64,000 nt of DNA from Gammaproteobacteria bacterium (lineage in GTDB: Bacteria > Pseudomonadota > Gammaproteobacteria > Burkholderiales > Gallionellaceae): assembly GCA_018819205.1 (NCBI GenBank), contig JAHJQE010000011.1:1-64000 (forward strand). The letters run 5' to 3'. Every line of letters begins with the position of its first letter. Position 1 is the first letter of the stretch. The notes under the pieces are model-generated. The model saw nothing but the letters and a program-made list of their open reading frames with translations. It ran no database searches and had not been told where the DNA came from. This document shows positions 1-9,664 of this stretch, one piece after another. The position numbers and the translations under genes are program-made.

Positions 1-11
1 ATGGTTGGAGA

Positions 12-428
12 CTATCCGGATAATTGTGCGATGAACAGATAGCGTGCGAACTTGCCCAGCAGCATGAATATTGCCGCGTGCCAGGGATTCAAGCGCAACC
101 AGCCCGCGGCCAGACATAGCGCATCGCCGATGAGTGGGGCCCATGCGAATAGCAGTGCGGGCGTGCCGTGCTTTCTTACTTTCTCTACATGCTTGAGTTG
201 CTGCGTCTGCGGAAGCAGCCAGCCCATGCCGAACGAGATCATGCCGCCAAGTGTGTTGCCTAGCGTGCCGACCAGCAGTGCAGGCCAGAACAATTCAGGG
301 TGCAGTTTCAGCACGCCGAACAGCACCGCTTCGGAACCACCCGGCAGCAGCGTGGCGGCCAGCAGGCTGGAGATGAACAGCCCCCACAGGCTGAGGTCGC
401 TGTTCAGCCAGTGGGTCAGTGCTTCCAA
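12..428 (-). CDS. YqaA/DedA-like small inner-membrane protein
   Basis: 138 aa ORF, hydrophobic, YqaA-like (LLPGGSEAVLFG, GNTLGGMISFGMG); directly abuts lpdA. Confidence 0.8.
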   Translation of the reverse strand: MEALTHWLNSDLSLWGLFISSLLAATLLPGGSEAVLFGVLKLHPELFWPALLVGTLGNTLGGMISFGMGWLLPQTQQLKHVEKVRKHGTPALLFAWAPLIGDALCLAAGWLRLNPWHAAIFMLLGKFARYLFIAQLSG

Positions 429-2189
429 TTAGTGCGACTTCTTCTTTTGCGGCAACAGGTCGGTGATGGTGCCTTCCGCCATTTCGGCCGCAAAGTTGAA
501 CGTCTCAGACAGGGTCGGGTGGGGGTGGATGGTGAGGCCGATGTCTTCCATGTCGGCACCCATCTCCAATGCCAGCACCGCCTCGGCGATCAGTTCGCCG
601 GCGTTGGTGCCGACGATGCCTGCGCCGAGGATGCGGCGGCTCTTCGGATCGAGCAGCACTTTGGTCGCGCCTTCTTCGCGCGCGATGGACAACGCACGGC
701 CGGAAGCGGCCCATGGGAATGAAGCCTTTTCGTATTCTATGCCCTGTGCCTTTGCCTCGGTCTCGGTGAGGCCCATCCATGCCACTTCGGGATCGGTATA
801 GGCCACGGAAGGGATGGTGAGCGGCTCGAAGAACGCTTTGTGCCCGGCGATGTTCTCCGCTGCGACCTTGCCCTCGTGCACCGCTTTATGCGCCAGCATC
901 GGATTGCCCACGATGTCGCCGATGGCGAAGATATGCGGCACGTTGGTGCGCATCTGCTTGTCGACCGGGATAAAGCCGCGTTCGTTGACGATCAGGCCTG
1001 CGGCTTCGGCGTTGATGAGTCGCCCATTGGGACTGCGTCCCACGGCCATTAGCACCTTGTCGTAGAACTGCGGTTCGGCGGGCGCCTGCTCGCCTTCGAA
1101 GGTGACCTTGAGACCTTTTTTCTCGGCTTCGATCTTGGTGACTTTGGTCTTCAGCATGATGGCTTCGTAGCGTTTGGCGATGCGGTTGTGCAGCGGCTTG
1201 ACCATATCCTTGTCCGCGCCGGGCATGATCTGGTCCATCAGCTCGACCACCGAGATCTTCGCGCCCAGTGCCTCGTACACGGTCGCCATCTCCAGACCGA
1301 TGATGCCGCCGCCGATGACCAGCATGCGCTTCGGCACATCCTTCAGCGCCAGCGCGCCGGTGGAGTCGATGATGCGCTCGTCCTCATACGGGAAGCCAGG
1401 GATGCGTGCCACGCTGGAACCGGCCGCGACGATGGCGTTGTCGAAGGTGACGATCTTTTCGCCTTCTTCGGTCTGTACGGCGATGGAATTGGGTGAAGTG
1501 AATTTGGCGAGGCCGCGTACCACTTGCACCTTGCGTTGTTTGGCGAGGCCGGCGAGACCGCCAGTCAGTTTGCCGATCACGCTCTCCTTCCAGCTGCGGA
1601 TCTGGTCGATGTCGATCTTCGGCTTGCCGAAAGTCACACCGTGGTGGCTGACTTCCTCAGCTTCGTTGATCACCTTGGCGACATGCAGCAGTGCCTTGGA
1701 TGGGATGCAGCCCACGTTCAGGCAGACACCGCCGAGTGTAGCGTGCTTTTCGATCAGCACCACCTGCTTGCCGAGGTCGGCAGCGCGGAACGCCGCGGTG
1801 TATCCGCCAGGGCCTGCGCCGAGCACGACGACTTCGGCGTGGATATCGCCCTTGGTGACCGTCGCGGCAGGTGTCGGTGCAACCTGAGGTGCAGCAGCAG
1901 GGGCCGCGGCTTGAGGAGCCGGGGCTGCTTTGCTCGGTGCCGGCGCGGCGGCGCTGCTTTCCAGCAGCAGGATCACGGAACCTTCGCTGACCTTGTCGCC
2001 GACCTTGATCTTCATTTCTTTCACTACGCCGGCGGAGGGCGAGGGCACATCCATGGTGGCCTTGTCGGTCTCCAGGGTGATCAATGCCTGCTCAGCTTCG
2101 ACAGTGTCGCCCGCTTTGACGGCGATCTCGATGACGGCCACACCTTTGAAGCCGCCGATGTCTGGAACCTTGATTTCGATAGTGCTCAT
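429..2189 (-). CDS. lpdA: Dihydrolipoyl dehydrogenase with N-terminal lipoyl domain and Ala/Pro linker
   Basis: [12 protein letters not shown] lipoyl motif and [16 protein letters not shown] redox-active disulfide motif. Confidence 0.97.
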   Translation of the reverse strand: MSTIEIKVPDIGGFKGVAVIEIAVKAGDTVEAEQALITLETDKATMDVPSPSAGVVKEMKIKVGDKVSEGSVILLLESSAAAPAPSKAAPAPQAAAPAAAPQVAPTPAATVTKGDIHAEVVVLGAGPGGYTAAFRAADLGKQVVLIEKHATLGGVCLNVGCIPSKALLHVAKVINEAEEVSHHGVTFGKPKIDIDQIRSWKESVIGKLTGGLAGLAKQRKVQVVRGLAKFTSPNSIAVQTEEGEKIVTFDNAIVAAGSSVARIPGFPYEDERIIDSTGALALKDVPKRMLVIGGGIIGLEMATVYEALGAKISVVELMDQIMPGADKDMVKPLHNRIAKRYEAIMLKTKVTKIEAEKKGLKVTFEGEQAPAEPQFYDKVLMAVGRSPNGRLINAEAAGLIVNERGFIPVDKQMRTNVPHIFAIGDIVGNPMLAHKAVHEGKVAAENIAGHKAFFEPLTIPSVAYTDPEVAWMGLTETEAKAQGIEYEKASFPWAASGRALSIAREEGATKVLLDPKSRRILGAGIVGTNAGELIAEAVLALEMGADMEDIGLTIHPHPTLSETFNFAAEMAEGTITDLLPQKKKSH

Positions 2190-2206
2190 GTTTGTTCTCT
2201 TTCTTG

Positions 2207-3466
2207 TCAGATGCGGATTTGCCCGTTGCCGAGCACGATGTATTTCTGCGAAGTAAGGCCTTCAAGTCCGACCGGGCCACGTGCGTGGATCTTGTCGGTG
2301 GAGATGCCGATCTCCGCGCCGAGGCCATATTCGAAACCATCGGCGAAGCGTGTGGAGGCGTTCACCATCACGCTAGCCGAATCCACCTCGCGCAGGAAGC
2401 GCATCGCCTTGCTGTAGTTCTCGGTGACGATGCTATCGGTATGCTGCGAGCTGTAGGTGTTGATGTGGGTAATGGCTTCATCCAAGTTCGCCACCACGCG
2501 CACGGAAAGGATGGGCGCGAGATATTCGGTGCGCCAGTCTTCTTCGGTGGCGACTTTCATCTGTGCGATGATCTTGCATGCGGTCTCGTCGCCGCGCAGT
2601 TCCACGCCCTTGTCTACATAGATCTTGCACAGGTCGGGCAGCACTTGCGCGGCCACGTCGGCATTCACCAGCAGTGTCTCCATCGCGTTGCACACACCGT
2701 AGCGGTGCGTCTTGGCGTTGTCGGCGATCTTGATCGCTTTGGCGAGATCGGCCTCGTCGTCGATGTACACATGGCAGATGCCGTCCAGATGCTTGATGAC
2801 GGGCACCTTGGCTTCGTCCGAGATGCGCGCGATCAGGCTCTTGCCGCCGCGCGGCACGATGACGTCCACGTAGTCCTTCATGGTGATGAGTTCGCCCACC
2901 GCAGCGCGGTCGGTGGTGCTCACGACTTGTACCGCCGTTTCCGGCAAGCCCGCTTCACGCAGTCCCTGATGCACGCAGGCGGCGATGGCCTGGTTGGAAT
3001 GGATGGCCTCGGAGCCGCCGCGCAGGATGCAGGCGTTGCCCGATTTCAGGCACAGGCCGGCCGCATCCGCCGTCACGTTCGGGCGCGATTCATAGATGAT
3101 GCCGATGACCCCTAGCGGTACGCGCATCTTGCCGACCTGGATGCCGGAAGGGCGGTATTTCATGTCGCTGATCTCACCGATCGGGTCGGGCAGCGCGGCG
3201 ATCTGGCGCAGGCCTTCGGCCATGCTGTTGATGGTCTTCTCGGTGAGGGTGAGGCGGTCGATGGAGGCGTCGTCGAGGCCGTTGCTCTTCGCGGCGGCGA
3301 CATCCTTGGCGTTCTCGGCGACCAGTTTGGCGCTATTGAGCAGAATGGCGGTCGCGATGTTCTCCAGGGCGTGATTCTTGGCGTTGGTGTCTGCCATCGC
3401 CATCGCGCGCGATGCTGCACGGGCTTGCTGCCCGACGCTCTTCATATATTGCTTGATGTCATTCAT
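2207..3466 (-). CDS. proA: Gamma-glutamyl phosphate reductase
   Basis: ProA signature segments ([27 protein letters not shown]); start chosen at MNDIKQYMK. Confidence 0.96.
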   Translation of the reverse strand: MNDIKQYMKSVGQQARAASRAMAMADTNAKNHALENIATAILLNSAKLVAENAKDVAAAKSNGLDDASIDRLTLTEKTINSMAEGLRQIAALPDPIGEISDMKYRPSGIQVGKMRVPLGVIGIIYESRPNVTADAAGLCLKSGNACILRGGSEAIHSNQAIAACVHQGLREAGLPETAVQVVSTTDRAAVGELITMKDYVDVIVPRGGKSLIARISDEAKVPVIKHLDGICHVYIDDEADLAKAIKIADNAKTHRYGVCNAMETLLVNADVAAQVLPDLCKIYVDKGVELRGDETACKIIAQMKVATEEDWRTEYLAPILSVRVVANLDEAITHINTYSSQHTDSIVTENYSKAMRFLREVDSASVMVNASTRFADGFEYGLGAEIGISTDKIHARGPVGLEGLTSQKYIVLGNGQIRI

Positions 3467-3547
3467 GGTGCTTGTCTGGATATCAGTGGCGCGCATTTTA
3501 GCATCGTGCATGCGTTAGAATGCGCGCCTTCTTCAAGAGAACACAGT

Positions 3548-4336
3548 ATGTCCGACATCCTCAACAAGATACTCGCGGTCAAAGCGCAGGAAGTAGCAGC
3601 CGCACTTTCGGCCAAGCCGTTGCCCGTGATACGTAGCGAAGCGCAGCATGCGCCTCCGGCTCGTGATTTCGTAGGGGCCATCCGCGGCAAGATCGCCGCC
3701 GGGCGGGCTGCAGTCATTGCCGAGATCAAGAAAGCCAGTCCCAGCAAAGGGGTGATACGCGAAGATTTTCGGCCTGCCGAGATCGCGCAGAGTTACGCGC
3801 AGCATGGGGCTGCTTGTCTGTCAGTGTTGACCGATGAGCAGTTCTTCCAAGGCAGCGCAGAATATCTGAAACAGGCCCGTGCGGCGTGTGAACTGCCCGT
3901 GCTGCGCAAGGATTTCATGATCAGCGAATATCAGGTCTATCAGGCGCGTGCAATGGAGGCGGATGCCATCCTGTTGATCGCTGCCGCTTTGTCGCTCAAG
4001 CAGATGCAGGCTTTCGAGAAGCTGGCGCAACAACTTGGCATGGCGGTGCTGGTGGAAGTGCATGACAGCAAGGAGTTGGAGATCGCCTTGCAACTGAAGA
4101 CGCCGCTGATCGGCGTCAATAACCGCAATCTGCGCACTTTCGAAGTCAGTTTGCAAACCACACTGGATCTGCTGGAGCAGATCCCTTCAGATCGAATCGT
4201 CGTCACCGAGAGCGGTATCTTCACTGCACAGGACGTCAAGCGTATGCGCGAGCATCAAGTGCATACCTTCCTGGTCGGGGAAGCGTTCATGCGCGCGGCA
4301 GAACCGGGTGCGGAACTGGCGAAGGTGTTTGCTTAA
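3548..4336 (+). CDS. trpC: Indole-3-glycerol phosphate synthase
   Basis: [17 protein letters not shown] and [18 protein letters not shown] motifs; start at MSDILNKIL. Confidence 0.96.
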   Translation: MSDILNKILAVKAQEVAAALSAKPLPVIRSEAQHAPPARDFVGAIRGKIAAGRAAVIAEIKKASPSKGVIREDFRPAEIAQSYAQHGAACLSVLTDEQFFQGSAEYLKQARAACELPVLRKDFMISEYQVYQARAMEADAILLIAAALSLKQMQAFEKLAQQLGMAVLVEVHDSKELEIALQLKTPLIGVNNRNLRTFEVSLQTTLDLLEQIPSDRIVVTESGIFTAQDVKRMREHQVHTFLVGEAFMRAAEPGAELAKVFA

Positions 4337-4599
4337 AGGAAGTTACCCCCCCACCTTTGTTGCAAATTGGCAACAATTTTGCGATTTTTGACGCAGGTCA
4401 AATTGCACCCTCATTAGTTGTGGAGAATCGCCTCGAGCTTGCAGTCTGAGCTTGATGGCAAGAATGCTGTATGACGGGCTTGTTGCGGATTTGTGACTTG
4501 TAAGCCTTTTGTAAGGTGTCAAGAGTACGTTTCGCGGCCAGACGAGGCAGTCTTGTGATCGTCTTTATGGCAATCTACTTATAACTAGAGGAGTTTCAC

Positions 4600-5652
4600 A
4601 TGCAAAAGAAAATCATCGCACTGGCTGTTGCTGCCGCTTTCTCTGCTCCGGCTTTCGCTGACGTTACCGCTAACGGCATCGTTGACGCAGCCATCATCAG
4701 CGCCTCAGGCTCCGGTCAGAAGAGCGACATGATCGCTTATTCCGGTGGACTGTCCACTTCTCGCTTGAGCGTGACTGCCACTGAAGGCTTGGACAATGGC
4801 TGGACTGCTATCGGCCTTGTCGAATACGGTATTGACACCCAGGACAATGGCTCTACTTTGACCGCACGCAAGAAGATGCTGGCTGTTGCCGGTGATTTCG
4901 GTACTGTTGCGACCGGCTACCTGCAAACCACTGGTTATGATCTGGCTGTGAAGTTCGATCCGACTGCTGGTTCTGCTGTTTCTCCGTTGCAAAACGTGAC
5001 CAAGGGCGCCGTCTTCCTGATGGGCACCTCGGCTGAAGGAGCTCGCGGCGAGCGCGCAGTTGCTTACATCTCGCCCAAGTTCAATGATCTGGTTTTCGCT
5101 GTGAACTACTCCACTTCGTTGGTAAGCGCTGTTGGTGGTAATAATCTGGGTAACCTGACTCAGACTGCTGACAACAAACACACAGCATTCCTGGCTTCTG
5201 CAAACTATGAGAAAGGTCCGCTGGCGGTTGGTGGCGCATATGCGACTTTGACTGCTGCAGGTTCTGAGGCTGCAAAGGAATACATGTTCGGTGCTTCTTA
5301 TGACTTGGGCACGGCCAAAGTGATGGGTACATACCAGTCTCGCGCATTGACCGGCGGTGCAACTGACAAGGCATACAGCTTCAGTGCTGTAGCTCCGGTA
5401 GGTGCTGGTGCAGTGGTAGCGAGCTATGCAGCCAACAAGATGCAGGCCGCCGCCTCAAGCGCAACCAGCATCACTCTGGGCTATCTGCAGAACTTGTCCA
5501 AAACAGTGACCGGTTATGCTGCATATTCCAGCGTTAGCCAAGACGCAAACACGAATGTATTCAGTGTGGCAGCAGGTGCATTGAGTGCAGCCAGCCTGAA
5601 TAACGGAGGCAGCTCCAGCCTGATCGCTGTCGGTCTGCGCAAGAAGTTCTAA
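4600..5652 (+). CDS. Gram-negative porin (betaproteobacterial 16-strand type)
   Basis: Signal peptide [20 protein letters not shown], beta-strand pattern, C-terminal KKF; SD AGAGGAG. Confidence 0.88.
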   Translation: MQKKIIALAVAAAFSAPAFADVTANGIVDAAIISASGSGQKSDMIAYSGGLSTSRLSVTATEGLDNGWTAIGLVEYGIDTQDNGSTLTARKKMLAVAGDFGTVATGYLQTTGYDLAVKFDPTAGSAVSPLQNVTKGAVFLMGTSAEGARGERAVAYISPKFNDLVFAVNYSTSLVSAVGGNNLGNLTQTADNKHTAFLASANYEKGPLAVGGAYATLTAAGSEAAKEYMFGASYDLGTAKVMGTYQSRALTGGATDKAYSFSAVAPVGAGAVVASYAANKMQAAASSATSITLGYLQNLSKTVTGYAAYSSVSQDANTNVFSVAAGALSAASLNNGGSSSLIAVGLRKKF

Positions 5653-5682
5653 TCAGTCCTTACCCGCTGATTTGGATAGAGA

Positions 5683-5711
5683 ACGGGCATCTTCGGATGC
5701 CCGTTTTTTTA
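5683..5711 (+). terminator. Rho-independent terminator of the porin gene
   Basis: ACGGGCATC-TTCG-GATGCCCGT stem with UUCG tetraloop followed by a T tract. Confidence 0.9.
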
Positions 5712-5779
5712 TTGAGGCATTCCCGCGAGGTCTGGAATCCAGTAACCTTGCGGTCATAATTTTGAAGCTTGGAGGAAAT

Positions 5780-6406
5780 ATGGTGAATCTGGATACCTTG
5801 ATCGTCGAATTCGACAAAGGCTTGCGTACGCTGTTCGCCAAAGCGCCGACTGCGCGCCCCTATCCTGATGCGGATATTCCTGATGCTCAGATGAGCGAGG
5901 CGGAAAAGAAGCATGCCGCGGCGCTGATGCGCATCAACCATACCGGCGAGATCTGCGCGCAAGCCTTGTATCAGGGGCAGGCGCTGACAGCGCGCGATCC
6001 AGTGGTGCAGGAGAAACTCAACCATGCCGCATGGGAGGAGACCGAGCATTTGGCTTGGACCTCGCATCGCGTGCATGAACTCGGGGGGCGTCTGAGCCTG
6101 CTTAATCCGTTGTGGTACACCGGCTCGCTGGCGATCGGCGCTATCGCCGGGGCGCTAGGTGATAAATGGAATCTTGGATTTCTGGCGGAGACGGAACGTC
6201 AGGTCGGTGCGCACTTGCAAAGCCATCTGGACGGGTTGCCGCCGCAGGATGCCAAGAGCCGTGCTGTGGCGCAGCAGATGTATGTGGATGAGGTGGGGCA
6301 CTCCGACATGGCTGTGGCGCTGGGCGCGGCCGAATTGCCGTTGTCGGTGAAGCTGGCGATGCGCGGCATGTCCAAGGTGATGACCAAGACGGTGTATTGG
6401 GTTTAG
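5780..6406 (+). CDS. coq7: 2-polyprenyl-3-methyl-6-methoxy-1,4-benzoquinone monooxygenase (Coq7 family)
   Basis: [25 protein letters not shown] and DEVGHSDMA diiron motifs. Confidence 0.93.
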   Translation: MVNLDTLIVEFDKGLRTLFAKAPTARPYPDADIPDAQMSEAEKKHAAALMRINHTGEICAQALYQGQALTARDPVVQEKLNHAAWEETEHLAWTSHRVHELGGRLSLLNPLWYTGSLAIGAIAGALGDKWNLGFLAETERQVGAHLQSHLDGLPPQDAKSRAVAQQMYVDEVGHSDMAVALGAAELPLSVKLAMRGMSKVMTKTVYWV

Positions 6407-6408
6407 CG

Positions 6409-6520
6409 GTCATACCGGCGCAGGCCGGTATCCAGTAAAAAAACACACCTCGCAAAGCGAGGGCAAAAGCAAAAGGTTGTTTGACAAACCCACTGGATTC
6501 CGGCCTTCGCCGGAATGACG
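6409..6520. repeat. REP/BIME-like three-hairpin composite, copy 1
   Basis: ATACCGGC-GCAG-GCCGGTAT (6412-6431), CCTCGC-AAA-GCGAGG (6448-6462), ATTCCGGC-CTTC-GCCGGAAT (6497-6516); intergenic between convergent genes. Confidence 0.85.
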
Positions 6521-6526
6521 ACAGCT

Positions 6527-6943
6527 CTAGCCTTCGACAATCTCGAAATCGTGTGTGATGTCTGCAGTCTTGCCCAGCATGATGGAGGCCGAGCAGTATT
6601 TGTCTGCTGACAGCTTGATCGCACGTTCCACCTGTTCCTGCTTTAATCCTTTGCCCGTCACGATGAAATGCATGTGGATCTGGGTGAATACCTTGGGATC
6701 GGTCTCGGCGCGTTCTGACTGGATGTCCACCACGCAGTCGGTGATGGGCTGACGTGCTTTCTTGAGGATGTGCACCACATCATAGGCGGTGCAGGCACCT
6801 GTGCCGATCAGCAGCATTTCCATCGGGCGCGGTCCCAGATTGCGTCCACCGCCAGCCGGCGGGCCGTCCATCAACACCGCATGTCCGCTCTCCGTCTCAC
6901 CCAGAAATGAAACTTCTTCCACCCATTTGATACGTGCTTTCAT
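6527..6943 (-). CDS. OsmC family protein
   Basis: 138 aa; OsmC-like (GPRPMEMLLIGTGACTAYDVVHILKK, CSASIMLGKTADI). Confidence 0.88.
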   Translation of the reverse strand: MKARIKWVEEVSFLGETESGHAVLMDGPPAGGGRNLGPRPMEMLLIGTGACTAYDVVHILKKARQPITDCVVDIQSERAETDPKVFTQIHMHFIVTGKGLKQEQVERAIKLSADKYCSASIMLGKTADITHDFEIVEG

Positions 6944-6968
6944 GTGATCACCTCGTAAGTTGGTTGCG

Positions 6969-7709
6969 TCAGGATTTTATCTGATACCAGAGCATGCCGA
7001 CGACTTCATGCATGAAGCGGTAACTTTCCAGTAACGCAGCCGCGTTGGGGATGAAGGTCAGCAGATCGGTCTGATAGCGGGTGGTGAAAGCCGTGGCAGC
7101 TGGTATGACGGTGAAGCCGGCTCGCTCGAAGGCTTGTATGGCGCGCGGCATATGCCAGGCGTGGGTCACGAGATAGATGCGTGTTAGCCCTGCTTTTTCC
7201 AGCACACTGTGGCTGTGACGTGCATTTTCCTGTGTGTTGTCAGATGTGTCCTCGACCCATCTGACCGGCACATGGAATTCTTGCTCCAGAACCTGCTTCA
7301 TCAGTGGGGCTTCGGCGCCGCCACCTTGAGGGTTGCCGCCGCTGACCAGGATCGGCTTGCCTGTCTGGCGATAAAGCATGGCGGCATAGCGCACGCGTTC
7401 CAGTGTCTCCTTGCTGACGGTATTTCCGCCGTATTCCAGCGCATTGAAACGCTGGCCGCCGCTCAAGACGACGATGGCATCGGCTGCATTGTTGCTGAAG
7501 TCGACCGGGGCGCCTTCGATGCTTTGCAGCATGCTGTCAGCCACAAAAGGTGTGGACAGCAACCAAATGCCGGCAACTGAGATAGTGAGCAGGGTGCGCG
7601 CCACGCGTGGACGTTTGTGCCAAAGGTATAAACCGACAGCTGCTACGAGCAACAGGTTGAGAGGCGGCAACAGAAAGGCGCTGACGAGGTTGGTTAGGAA
7701 CCAGGACAT
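6969..7709 (-). CDS. YdcF/ElyC-like DUF218 membrane protein
   Basis: ADAIVVLSGGQRFNA, SGGNPQGGGAEAPLM, RIYLVTHAWHMPRA; start taken at MSWFLTNL rather than the longer ORF start. Confidence 0.85.
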   Translation of the reverse strand: MSWFLTNLVSAFLLPPLNLLLVAAVGLYLWHKRPRVARTLLTISVAGIWLLSTPFVADSMLQSIEGAPVDFSNNAADAIVVLSGGQRFNALEYGGNTVSKETLERVRYAAMLYRQTGKPILVSGGNPQGGGAEAPLMKQVLEQEFHVPVRWVEDTSDNTQENARHSHSVLEKAGLTRIYLVTHAWHMPRAIQAFERAGFTVIPAATAFTTRYQTDLLTFIPNAAALLESYRFMHEVVGMLWYQIKS

Positions 7710-7790
7710 GGCATGGAGTGCTAAAACGGGTGGCGCATGATACGCCTGCATGGTACGTAAATACCAGCGCGCGGCAGGTACAATGCCTGC

Positions 7791-8930
7791 ATGAAAATTC
7801 CGTTGCAGGCCCGCCATCGATCTTCCGGATTGAACACCCAGTTCTCTGGAAATGGCTTGTCTTTTGGTGAATATATTCAACAGACTGAGGCGATGTTGCG
7901 AAGGGTGCATGCAGGTAAGCCGGATATCGAAAAGATCGTGGCCGGCAATGTGCCGTTTGCATTGCAGCCTTCTGGAGCTTTTCAGAAAGGAATTGGAAAG
8001 CCATACCGCCGCGGCGTGCTGCTCACCCATGGCCTGAGCGATTCGCCTTATCACATGCGCCACTTGGGTGAGTTCTTTCAGCGCAATGGATTTCGGGTGA
8101 TGGCGGTGCTGCTGCCGGGGCACGGTACTCAACCTGGCGATCTGCTCGGTGTGCGTTGGGAGGATTGGGCGGCTGCGGTCGCTTATGGCGTGCAGAGCCT
8201 GGTCGAAGAAGTGGATGATGTCTATCTGGCTGGTTTCTCGGCTGGAGCTGCATTGAGTCTGCTGCAGGCGAATGAAGACGAGCGTGTGCAAGGTGTGTTC
8301 CTGTTCTCACCGGCGCTAAAGATCGCCACCCGGGCCCGTTGGGCACATCTGCGCCGGCTCTATAGTTGGTTGTTGCCGCGAAGTGCCTGGTTGAATTTGT
8401 TGCCGGATCAGGATCCCTACAAATATGAGTCGTTTTGCATGAATGCTGTGACGCAGATGTGGCGACTGACGCTGGCTTTGCCGCAAGCTGAGTTGAGCAT
8501 CCCGGTGTTCGTGGTTGCCAGCGCAGACGATGCCACCGTGATTTCGGCTGCTGCACTTGAGTTCATCAAGAAGGTGAGGCATCCCGCGCGTAAGATGTTG
8601 TGGTATGCCGCTGACGATCCGAAACAGGAAGATGTGGAATGGGTAAAAAGTGCGCTGCCAGAAAGGCGCATCCTTTCCAGCGCGCATACCGCCGTCGTCA
8701 TACCGCCGGATGATGCGCATTACGGCGAGTCGGGCGAATACGCGAACTGTCTGCATTACTTTGCTCAGGATGGCGCGCATTATTCTGCTTGCCGGGCATC
8801 TCAAGCTGCTTGGCTGGGCGAGGTGACGCCGCAGAACCTGAAATACGGGCTGTTGCGGCGGCTCATGTACAACCCGCACTATGCAGGGATGGAAGCCGCC
8901 ATGCGCCGCTTTATCGAAAGGTTGTCATGA
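7791..8930 (+). CDS. Alpha/beta hydrolase (lipase/carboxylesterase-like)
   Basis: GVLLTHGLSDSPYHMR oxyanion region and GFSAGAALS nucleophile elbow. Confidence 0.85.
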   Translation: MKIPLQARHRSSGLNTQFSGNGLSFGEYIQQTEAMLRRVHAGKPDIEKIVAGNVPFALQPSGAFQKGIGKPYRRGVLLTHGLSDSPYHMRHLGEFFQRNGFRVMAVLLPGHGTQPGDLLGVRWEDWAAAVAYGVQSLVEEVDDVYLAGFSAGAALSLLQANEDERVQGVFLFSPALKIATRARWAHLRRLYSWLLPRSAWLNLLPDQDPYKYESFCMNAVTQMWRLTLALPQAELSIPVFVVASADDATVISAAALEFIKKVRHPARKMLWYAADDPKQEDVEWVKSALPERRILSSAHTAVVIPPDDAHYGESGEYANCLHYFAQDGAHYSACRASQAAWLGEVTPQNLKYGLLRRLMYNPHYAGMEAAMRRFIERLS

Positions 8931-9664
8931 GCAAGACCTTGATCTATGCCCATCGTGGTGCCAATCGCGAGGCGGCGGAGAATACGCATACCGCTTTCGA
9001 TAGGGCGCTGCTTTATCCGATCGACGGGATCGAGACCGATGTGCAGTTGAGTCGCGATGAGGTTGCGGTGCTGTGGCATGACCGCGATCTGAAGAAGCTC
9101 GGCTTGCCCGGCAAACGTATCGATGAATACGACTATCAGCAGTTGCAGGAGATGAATTTCGCGGCGCATTTCCCGGACGCAAAACCGGAAGGCGTGATGA
9201 GTCTGCAGGCATTCGTCGACGCCTACCTTGCGCGCTGCAGATTGTTACTGGAGATCAAGAACCGCAGTTGGGAAGAAGCCGCCCGGCAAACGCTGAAAGT
9301 GCGCCAGACACTGGTGCTGGCCGGGGATGCGGGTGATGGAGTGTTGGTTTCCTCCTTCAATATGTACAGTCTCGTTTACGCGCACGGCATCGCGCCCGAT
9401 TTTCCATTGGTGCTCAACCTTGAACCGGAGCACACCGTGAATGATGCGCGCCGCGCGCTGGACGAGCATCCGTTCCTGCATGGACTCTGTGTCGAGATAT
9501 CCACGCTGGATGTCGATATGGTCGGTCTGCTGCGTGAGCGAGGAAAGTCCGTCGCCGTCTATACCTGCAATACCGAAGCGGAGATCGAGCGCGCTCTGGT
9601 TCTCGGGGTGGATATCCTGATCAGTGACGTGCCACGCAAGGCATTGCGCATGAGAGATAAATGA
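8927..9664 (+). CDS. Glycerophosphodiester phosphodiesterase
   Basis: AHRGANREAAENTHTAFDRAL and GIETDVQLSRD GDPD motifs; 4-bp overlap with previous gene. Confidence 0.93.
   Translation: MSKTLIYAHRGANREAAENTHTAFDRALLYPIDGIETDVQLSRDEVAVLWHDRDLKKLGLPGKRIDEYDYQQLQEMNFAAHFPDAKPEGVMSLQAFVDAYLARCRLLLEIKNRSWEEAARQTLKVRQTLVLAGDAGDGVLVSSFNMYSLVYAHGIAPDFPLVLNLEPEHTVNDARRALDEHPFLHGLCVEISTLDVDMVGLLRERGKSVAVYTCNTEAEIERALVLGVDILISDVPRKALRMRDK

Noticed and set aside
5715-5760. Possible third REP relic (CATTCCCGCGAGGTCTGGAATCCAG) after the porin terminator
   Set aside because: Pairing is too degenerate and only half an element; not counted as a copy.
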